Below, piece after piece: positions 56,413 through 64,000 of a stretch of 64,000 nucleotides of DNA. How positions within the stretch are numbered: position 1 is the stretch's first letter; each line of letters starts with the position of its first letter. The position numbers were made by a program, and so were the translations under genes. The notes beneath the pieces were generated by a model. That model had not been told where the DNA came from. It did no database searches and saw nothing but the letters and a program-made list of their open reading frames with translations. Origin of the DNA: Phlegmacium glaucopus (lineage: Eukaryota; Basidiomycota; Agaricomycetes; Agaricales; Cortinariaceae); assembly GCA_015039465.1 (NCBI GenBank), contig MU130545.1, positions 1-64,000 on the forward strand, written 5' to 3'.

Positions 56413-59400
56413 ATGCAGCGGCTTTTTAAGAAAATTTTCAAGTCTAAGAAATCATCTCTGACTACCAACAATGCTCTAGGTTCAAGCTCTGCACCAGCAA
56501 GTTCGACATCGACCATCAAAACAAGCACCGCCGCTGATCCTCTGCTGTCTGTTCCCGCTAGTGCTGCAGCTGCAAGCGCACAAGTTATTCAGGTCGCTGG
56601 CGTTACTGTGAGCGTTCAACTTCACCCATCGCATCCTTAAGTATTTAATCATCTTCATCGATCAGGCTGCTCATGACCTAGTCTCTACTTCGGTAGTCTC
56701 TACTTCGGTTTCCCCTTTGGCGATCAATGATCTTGCTCCTGCCATAAGCATTCCAGCCGCTGGGGTTAATGTGAGTGTTCAACTTAGCCCATCATATTCA
56801 TCACTTCTCAATTATTCATGTCGATCAGAGTGCCCATGAACTCCAAGTCTCCTCTTCGTTTTCCGCTCTGGGCGTCGCGCCTGTAGCCCATCCGGAAGGA
56901 AATTCACCCTCCCCTGATGCTGTGATGCAACCCAAGTTGGGATCCATAGAATCGGAACAAAATCCTTTGGTGAGTTGCTTACACAATGGTGTTCTCGGCT
57001 TTCGCTAAAGATCAGCAGGCTCAACAATCTGCCTTGGGTTTCTTTGCGAATGCCCAGAATACCCTCATCACTGGGGGCACTTTTGTAAGTCTTTCTCGTA
57101 AGTCGTCTGTATAATTTAGCAATAATTGTACATACAGAACATTATCAATATTCTCCCTGCTAATACTGGTGAACGGCAGATGAAGATCCCTGTAACTCAA
57201 AAACCCAACTCTAGTCCAATCTTTACTGGACGGAAAGATGTACTCGATAAACTTGGGAAGATTTTTGTTCATCGTGCTACTAGTAGACTGATGTCTAGGC
57301 ACTTATGTCTCCTCTGGGGACTGGGAGGGATTGGAAAGACCCAGATTTGTCTCAAGTTCATAGAAGAAATGTCTGAAAAGTAAGGGTTCTTACTTTGCCA
57401 TTCCCAACACTGAATTTGTTTCTCATTAGCTTTTCACATGTGTTCTGGGTTGATGCCTCCTCTCAGGAGAGCATGGAAATGTCTCTCAAGGGCATATCTA
57501 GCCTTCCTGCTGCCCAAGATTCCCATGTGGATGGCTCAGTTGAGTCTGTCCTCCAGTGGATATCTTCTCTCCAAGAAGAATGGTTGATGGTGTTTGATAA
57601 TGCTGATGATCCTCCTCCAGAAGTGGTGGACAAGTTCATTCCTCCAGGCAACAGAGGTAATATTCTGATTACTAGTAGAAACAGATTCATGGGAAGGATT
57701 GTATCATTTGAGAACAAGATTGAGATCCATGAAATGGAGGAGCCAGATGCTATAGCTCTACTGCTCAAGGCTAGCTGTTTGGATCCATTGCCTGAGCATA
57801 TACAAGCTAGCAAAAAGATAGTGACTGAGCTTGGCTGCATTCCTCTTGCTATTGATCATGCTGGTGCTTATATTGAAGTTGGGAAATGTGATATTGATCA
57901 ATATCTGAGGCAATTCTCAGCACATCGTCAGGCTCTTATGTCAGATGCTACATTCACAGGAGCATCAAAGTATAATAAAACAGTGTATGGGACTTGGGAT
58001 CTTTCTTTCAAAGAAATAGAAAGGAAAGCTGGTGGACACTCCACTGCTGGGGATGCACAAGCTGCCCAGGTTGCAATCCTAATTCTTCAAATATGTGCTT
58101 TTTATCATCATAGTAATATTTCTAAAGAGATATTCCAATCTGCTTCTGAGGAGGCCATGAATCATGTCATTAGTAGTGACTTAGCTGAAAAGTTACCTCA
58201 GGCAGTCATTTCACTGGATCATACCCTGCTTGGCTTGGATAATGATGGTCACTGGGATGAATTCATATTTGGACAAGGGATTAGTGTCCTTCTCTCATTC
58301 TCATTAATGAAAAGAGGACAATCATCTAAAATGTTTTCTGTTCATCCTCTGGTGCACTACTGGAGTCGGGAGAGAATGTCAAAACCTGAGCAGCAAAGAA
58401 TGTGTGAGATGGGAAGCATAATCTTGTCCTGTGCAATTCCATGGAGATTTGAAAGTCAGGATTATGCACTGCGACGGTTGATTTTTCCACATATTAAGGC
58501 AAATGAGTTGCATGGAAGGCAGATAGGACATATTAAGCTGTACTATGATGATAAATGGAGCAAATTTTCACTAGTAATGATGGAGAATGGAGACTGGGAC
58601 AATGCAGAGCAGCTGGAGGTTCAAGTTATGGACATGAGGAAGAAGATGCTTGGTGCAGAACATCCAAACACCCTCAACAGTATGGCAAATCTTGCAAGCA
58701 CATACAGGCATCAGGGAAGATGGAATGAGGCAGAGCAGCTGGAGGTTCAAGTTTTGGACATGAGAAAGAAACTGTTTGGTGCAGAACATCCAGACACCCT
58801 CAAGAATATGGCAAATCTAGCAAGCACATATCATCATCAGGGAAGGTGGAATGAGGCAGAGCAGCTGGAGGTTCAAGTTATGGACATGAGGAAGAAGCTG
58901 TTTGGTGCAGAACATCCAGACACCCTCACCAGTATGGCAAATCTAGCAAGCACATACTGGGATCAGGGAAGGTGGAATGAGGCAGAGCAGCTGGAGGTTC
59001 AAGTCATGGACATGAGCAAGAAGCTGCTTGGTGCAGAACATCCAAACACCCTCAAGAGTATAGCAAATCTAGCAAGCACATATCAAGATCAGGGGAGGTG
59101 GAATGAGGCAGAGCAGCTGGGCATTCAGGTTATGGATATGAGAAAGAAACTGTTTGGTGCAGAACATCCAGACACCCTCACCAGTATGGCAAATCTAGCA
59201 AGCACATACTGGGATCAGGGAAGATGGAATGAGGCAGAGCAGCTGGAGGTTCAAGTTATGGACATAAGCAAGAAGCTGCTTGGTGCAGTACATCCAAACA
59301 CCCTCAAGAGTATGGCAAATCTTGCAAGCACATACAGGCATCAGGGAAGGTGGAATGAGGCAGAGCAGCTGGAGGTTCAAGTCATAGAAATGAGCAAGAA

Positions 59401-60046
59401 GCTGCTTGGTGCAGAACATCCAAACACCCTCAAGAGCATGGCAAATCTAGCAAACACATATCGTCATCAGACAAGGTGGAATGAGGCAGAGCAGCTGGAT
59501 ATTCAAGTTGTGGATATGAGGAAGAAGCTGCTTGGTCCAGAACATCCAGACACCCTCACCAGTATGGCAAATCTGGCAAGCACATACTGGGCTCAGAGAA
59601 GGTGGAATGAGGCAGAACAGCTGGACATTCAAGTTGCAGACATGAGCAAGAAGCTGCTTGGTGCAGAACATCCAAACACCCTCAAGAGCATGGCAAATCT
59701 TGCAAGCACATATCGTCACCAGGGAAGGTGGGATGAGGCAGAGCAGCTGGACATTCAAGTTATGGACATGAGGAAGAAGCAGCTTGGTACAGAACATCCA
59801 GACACCCTCACCAGTATGGCAAATCTAGCAAGCACATATCATCATCAGGGAAGGTGGAATGAGGCAGAGCAGCTGCAGGTTCAAGTTATGGAAATGAGGA
59901 AGAAGCTGCTTGGTGCAGAACATCCAAACACCCTCAACAGTATGACAAATCTGGCAAGTACTTACAAGCATCAGGGAAGGTGGAATGAAGCAGAGAAATT
60001 AGAGCTTGAAGTTGTAACTACAGGGAAGAGAATAGGAAGAGACTGA
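56413..60046 (+). CDS. NB-ARC-TPR STAND receptor (NLR2)
   Basis: Six exons in phase: 56413-56607, 56666-56770, 56829-56969, 57016-57084, 57138-57379 and 57430-60046, about 1,122 residues. The N-terminus (MQRLFKKIFKSKK) is basic, then Ser/Ala-rich. Exon 4 carries the motif FFANAQNTLITGGTF just before the nucleotide-binding domain. NB-ARC features: P-loop GLGGIGKTQI (about residues 231-240), kinase-2 WLMVFDNADD, sensor ILITSRN, GLPLA-like CIPLAIDHAGAY, and a winged-helix HPLVHYW. Then 11 full 42-residue TPR repeats of kinesin-light-chain type plus a partial one. Such proteins are cytosolic sensors in which TPRs bind a ligand and NB-ARC oligomerises. No frameshift is seen, so it is probably functional. 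Confidence 0.92.
56590..56828 (+). repeat. duplicated exon-intron unit in NLR2
   Basis: The end of exon 1 plus intron 1 (GTGAGCGTTCAACTTCACCC to CATCGATCAG) aligns with the end of exon 2 plus intron 2 (GTGAGTGTTCAACTTAGCCC to GTCGATCAG). The encoded ends IQVAGVT and IPAAGVN also correspond. It is a local tandem duplication. Confidence 0.8.
58589..59974 (+). repeat. 11 TPR repeats of 126 bp, partly in pairs
   Basis: Units follow GRWNEAEQLEVQVMDMRKKL then GAEHPDTL and MANLASTY. In repeats 3-6 and 8-10 two types alternate: RKK..GAEHPDTLTS and SKK..GAEHPNTLKS. This shows 252-bp (two-repeat) duplications. A partial twelfth repeat ends the protein. Confidence 0.95.
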
Positions 60047-61329
60047 AATGGTCTAATTATAACAGTACAATAGTGTTTGTATTCTACCTTCTTGACTTTC
60101 AATTGCATTATATTTGGAACACATAATTAACTTCCAATTTTTAACAAAATTTGGAATTCTGATTAATGGCTCAAAGTACAATGAACATTCAAGCTCTGAA
60201 CTACAGTACTTACAATGGGGGCATGGGGCTTTTGCCTGTTCTGAAAATGGTAACAAAAGTCCTTGATGAAATATTCATATTTCACTTATGACTGGTTTGC
60301 AAAGAAACCCTAATCCTAAAACATTGTTACCACTGGTTCTTGCATTGATAAAATTTCTGGCTATAAATAACCTATCTACACACTTGCATGTGGTGTTGCC
60401 TCAACCAGCTTGTCCATTTTATTTATTATGAGTCTAGCAAATGTAATGTGTAACATATCTATGCAAATAGGTAGTGGAAATGAAGCCCTAATATATATAT
60501 TTTTAAAAAAGAATTACTCAAATACATACAGTCATTGTGATGGAATATAAAAAAGTCAAGTCATGAGCACTATTCCTTGATTTTCTCAAGATTGGCAACA
60601 TGGATTTGGCTGATTCATTTCTATTTGAAAGGTATATGCTAGGGCCTAATCATGAACCATCATATACCTCTATTTTGGCATTGCTCAAGTCTTGATTATG
60701 ACACCAAATGTAATGTAATTGATTTTGATTGACCAACTGGCTGGAGATGATATATAATATTTGAGGCCAGGAGCAGAGTTTGACAGATGAGATCCTTATC
60801 CTTGTCCCTTTTTAGACCTCAGAGATATGGAGGCAGCTGCACTATTTTGAATTCAGACTCTATACTCTCCCCAAGGATGGCAGTGGTGATGACTCCAAAT
60901 GAGTGTCATTCAATGGATGCATGCAGGTGCAATGATTGCCTCATTCCAGTCACAAACAGATTGTGTGTTCTGCCACTGGAATATGGGGTGGGTGAGAAAT
61001 ACACTGATACAGAATGTAGAATGCCCTTGCCACATTGATGGGGGTCCCATAAATCAGAATTGCATCTTCAATTTGTCAAATGACATGCAAGTAGTTGTCT
61101 TGACCAGCTTTTGGCTTGTCACAGCTTTTGTTCTCTAGCACATGTAATATCTTATATATCACTGTTGTACTATCTCATAGTGCTATATCACACTGTCCAT
61201 TGTCATAGGAGAAGGAGGAAGCTCAACATTGGTAGAGAGGCTACTTACTTTGAATAGGTTACTTGGGAGCCTGATAATGTGGAATTTGCACATGCCTGGC
61301 CCCTCTTTTATGAATGATTGGATCACTTG
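60047..61329. other. intergenic after NLR2
   Basis: A/T-rich, with short ORFs only. One minus-strand frame near 60053-60256 and plus-strand Cys-containing frames near 60790-61130 do not resemble known proteins. Confidence 0.4.
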
Positions 61330-62542
61330 CTATAACTCTTGGATGGGAAACTAGTGTCTCCACAGACACCAGTGTGTTGAGCACTTAGTAAGGGTCTCCG
61401 CCCAACTTGAAATTCCAGAAGTTTGAATGATCAGAGCAGCTGCCAAAGTGGACTCAAGAAGGTGTTCCAAACATTTCAAGTTAGTATCTTGGGGATCTTG
61501 CAATGAACTGGTGGTTAACTAGGATGTAGGTGGGTAATGATGAGGAAGGGGAGTTGAGTGTGAGTTACTTACAGTATTATTGTGTGGAGATACATTCTGA
61601 GCACCACCAAGAAAGGGTTTCAGAAAATTTGATAAGAAATTTGGAAGAGGGTTATTTTCATGTAATATCACTATAAGTTAATTCAATGATCACTTGCCTG
61701 GCATATTAGAAATAGCCTGGCACAAGGTAGCATATTCAGTTGTAATAACTTTGTCTCAATAGTAGCAGGTAGTTTGCCTCTCTTACTTGGGGATACTGGG
61801 TTGCCCCTGTTAGCCCCTGTTCAGATATCGGGAGCGGTATATCTGCTGGTGATACAACCGTGATTTGATTCAGAAACGGATTATTACTATTGTATCCCGA
61901 TGGAATCCCGTCAGCTGGAATGCTAGGAAGTCCTGCCGATAGGTATAACAGTGGGGCACCTTCGTTTGTACAAGGCGGCAACTTATCGTTACTGGGACGG
62001 ACAGTAACCGTCCCACCGTGATCTAACAGTATGGGTGATCTCATTAGCACAGAAATCGCAAGAAAAATGAGAATAGGACATACAATTAATCTGTGGAAAG
62101 ATATTACCAGAATCTTCCACCTCGACGCTACTAGTGTTGAATAATTTATATACAGAGACACAGACATGCATTCATAAAGCTGAAATGTCCTGTCGATTGA
62201 GCGATCGTCATCAACTTACTATCCCCTCCACGTCGCTAATTTCTTCGACCTTGCCGCCTTGTTTAATTTCATGTGGCGCTCCTCTCGCTGTCTTATCGAC
62301 TTCATGACATCATGAGTATACGTATACCCTCATCTAAGCGAAGCAGGAGAGGAGCGTTATTGAGCGTTATTGAGAGGAGGTTGTGGACTGTCGACATACT
62401 GTAGTGGTTTGGACTACTTCTATCAAATGAACCGATGTGACATGTGGGATGAATGATTGAAGCGAAGAACGTTTCTATCGGGGTAGCTGAAAGTGCTAGT
62501 TGTTGATATGAGAACGTGTTGTGCAGCTCGGAAGAATTCCAT
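61330..62542 (-). pseudogene. decayed relative of genes C and D (copy E)
   Basis: It starts ATGGAATTC like C and D but stops soon after. VEVEDSGNIFPQI corresponds to VKVKDSGNHLPQI, followed by a matching intron end and the GNDKLPPCTNEG counterpart of GNDKCPTYIDKG. Near 61340-61480 the 3' exon is recognisable (GGAAACTAGTGTCTCC, AGAAGGTGTTCCAA). Multiple frame breaks mark it as dead. It is more diverged than C is from D. Confidence 0.8.
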
Positions 62543-62873
62543 CTTATGATTGGTGACCGGTGAGATAATGAAGCTTGTGTAGAAGTTGGCTAGGAGGATG
62601 AGTTACAGCTGTGGTACATTCGATGGGTGGAAACTGTACAGGTAGCCAATGGTGTTGAGGTTCAAGGTGGCATTTTCCGAGTTGCGTCCTTGATTCCAGA
62701 GTGACTCGCGTTGATTGGTTACGCGGTCTCGTGAGAGGTGAAATGCACGTGACATGTTTAAACGCGTTTTCCTCGTTGCGTGACAGTGTTCAACTTTTGT
62801 TCAAAACGGTCAGTCAGCGACAAACACATTTGGACACAAAACGACCGGGCGTTAGGCCTCTCAAAATTGCAAA

Positions 62874-64000
62874 ATGTATCCCGTACCTTCCTACAACAGA
62901 ATTCCTCAAGCAGCCCAGCCTGCACCTATCCAACGGAGACACCCGTTGACGAACGCCGTCAATCATGTCAACCACCAAGAAACCCCGCCAAAGCCACCCT
63001 CAAAGGTCCCTGCGTCGCCACCTTTGCCTAGGCAAAATCCTAAGGTCACCCCACCGTCACCGCCAAAGATTATCATAGACAAAGGGGCCAAGCTGCAGTA
63101 TCATCGTGTTGGTTTCCTTGGCGAAGTGTGTTGTTCAGTGGTTCCGATTGGCTAGCTTTGTGTTTCTGATGAAGTTCTGTTCAGGGTGGCTTTGCACGGG
63201 TCTACGAAGTGAAGGATATTCGCGGCAGTCGTTTGGCCTGTAAAGTTGTCACAAAGTCATCTCTGAAGACGAAGAAAGCTAAAACCAAGGTACGAAAATC
63301 ATTTATCTCCCATAAGTGGTCCAGAAGGATTACGTTTTGTTTTGGAATCTGGTCACTTATCGTCTCCTGACCGTTCTGAAAATTTTACCAAATTATGAAT
63401 GGCTCGCTGATACCTTCTTTCAGCTTTACGCCGAAATCAAGATTCACCGCTCGCTCGAGCATCCCAATATTGTTCACTTCCAAGACTGTTTCGAAGATGA
63501 TGACAATGTCTACATGACTCTTGAGCTCTGTCCCTCTGGCTCACTCATGGACATGCTTCGTCGGCGTCGGCGCTTTAGCGAACCTGAGGCTCGTTTCTTC
63601 ATGGTCCAGCTCATTGGTGCATGTCATTACATGCATACCCACCAAGTCATCCATCGTGACTTAAAGCTGGGAAATCTGTTCTTGGATTCGAATATGAATG
63701 TCAAAGTCGGTGATTTTGGGCTGGCCGCCCTCATTGAGAATCCCGGCGAGCGGAAAAAGACCATTTGCGGCACGCCAAATTATATTGCTCCAGAAGTTCT
63801 CTTTGATACCGTCAACGGGCATAGTTTCGAGGTTGATACTTGGTCTATAGGAGTTATCCTCTACACACTCGTTGTCGGCCGGCCGCCATTTCAAACGAAA
63901 GACGTTAAGGCTATCTATACGTAAGATCTTCCTTTCTTGATACAATCCTTGAAATTTAGCGAGTCGACCTTTAACAGACGTATCCGAAACAATGAGTACG
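62874..64000 (+). CDS. polo-like kinase, 5' part (runs off the window)
   Basis: This encodes a mitotic Ser/Thr protein kinase of the Plo1/Cdc5/PLK1 type. Exons: 62874-63125, 63185-63289, 63424-63920 and 63978 onward, phases agreeing. A Pro-rich N-terminus of about 80 residues precedes the kinase domain. The Gly loop [10 protein letters not shown] spans exons 1-2. VAIK-type Lys is in LACKVV, and the catalytic loop [11 protein letters not shown] and DFGLAA are present. The activation segment [15 protein letters not shown] and the hallmark [20 protein letters not shown] then KAIYTRIRNNEY follow. These are diagnostic of polo kinases. The polo-box region lies beyond the window. No neighbour is functionally linked. 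Confidence 0.95.

Noticed and set aside
58571..59797. Minus-strand ORFs across the TPR array
   Set aside because: They are antisense shadows of the 126-bp repeats.
1..64000. tRNA, rRNA or CRISPR features
   Set aside because: No tRNA box B-like sequence with a foldable context, no rRNA stretch and no spaced direct-repeat array was seen. TTCGA-containing hits were in transposons or coding sequence. A covariance-model scan was not possible.

Overview
The window looks like nuclear DNA of a mushroom-forming basidiomycete (Agaricomycete). The genes are split by many short GT-AG introns of about 40-70 bp. The gene types also fit: NACHT-WD40 and NB-ARC-TPR STAND receptors, a fungal sesquiterpene synthase relic beside cytochrome P450s, SMC1, a polo-like kinase, hAT elements and solo LTRs. 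No species is assigned.

Layout. 1-5.2 kb: the end of an inverted-repeat element, a truncated sesquiterpene synthase and an apparently intact 8-exon P450 (minus). 6.3-11.1 kb: a NACHT receptor with 14 near-identical WD40 repeats (NLR1, plus). 11.8-14.6 kb: a nest of hAT-type elements holding two nested solo LTRs and a long inverted repeat. About 15 kb: a P450 pseudogene. 16.3-21.1 kb: a possible 72-residue gene and a large, mostly disordered protein. 21.4-28.3 kb: a family of small secreted-type genes duplicated together with the 3' end of SMC1. 27.9-32.9 kb: the SMC1 cohesin gene (minus). 34.1-41.3 kb: three small genes (A, B, C) sharing a Gly-Thr-Phe-Asn-type motif. 41.8-54 kb: transposons inside a segmental duplication that carries gene D, the paralogue of C. 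54-56 kb: gene fragments. 56.4-60.0 kb: an NB-ARC receptor with 11 full TPR repeats (NLR2, plus). 61.3-62.5 kb: a decayed relative of C/D. 62.9-64 kb: the 5' part of a polo-like kinase gene.

How it fits together. SMC1 and the polo kinase are housekeeping genes around a fast-changing accessory region. The most interesting signal is a short motif (hydrophobic-x-hydrophobic-x-x-Gly-Thr/Ser-Phe/Val-Asn) just before the nucleotide-binding domain of both receptors and also in the stand-alone small proteins A, B, C and D. Divergent relics of NLR1's first exon lie immediately upstream of C and D, so such genes were once arranged head to head with a receptor. I infer a receptor plus small-partner system that signals through a shared, possibly amyloid-like motif, by analogy with ascomycete NLR/HET-S pairs. 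This is a hypothesis from sequence only.

Most exon boundaries were read by eye from splice sites and reading-frame phase. No alignment, domain search or expression evidence was available.
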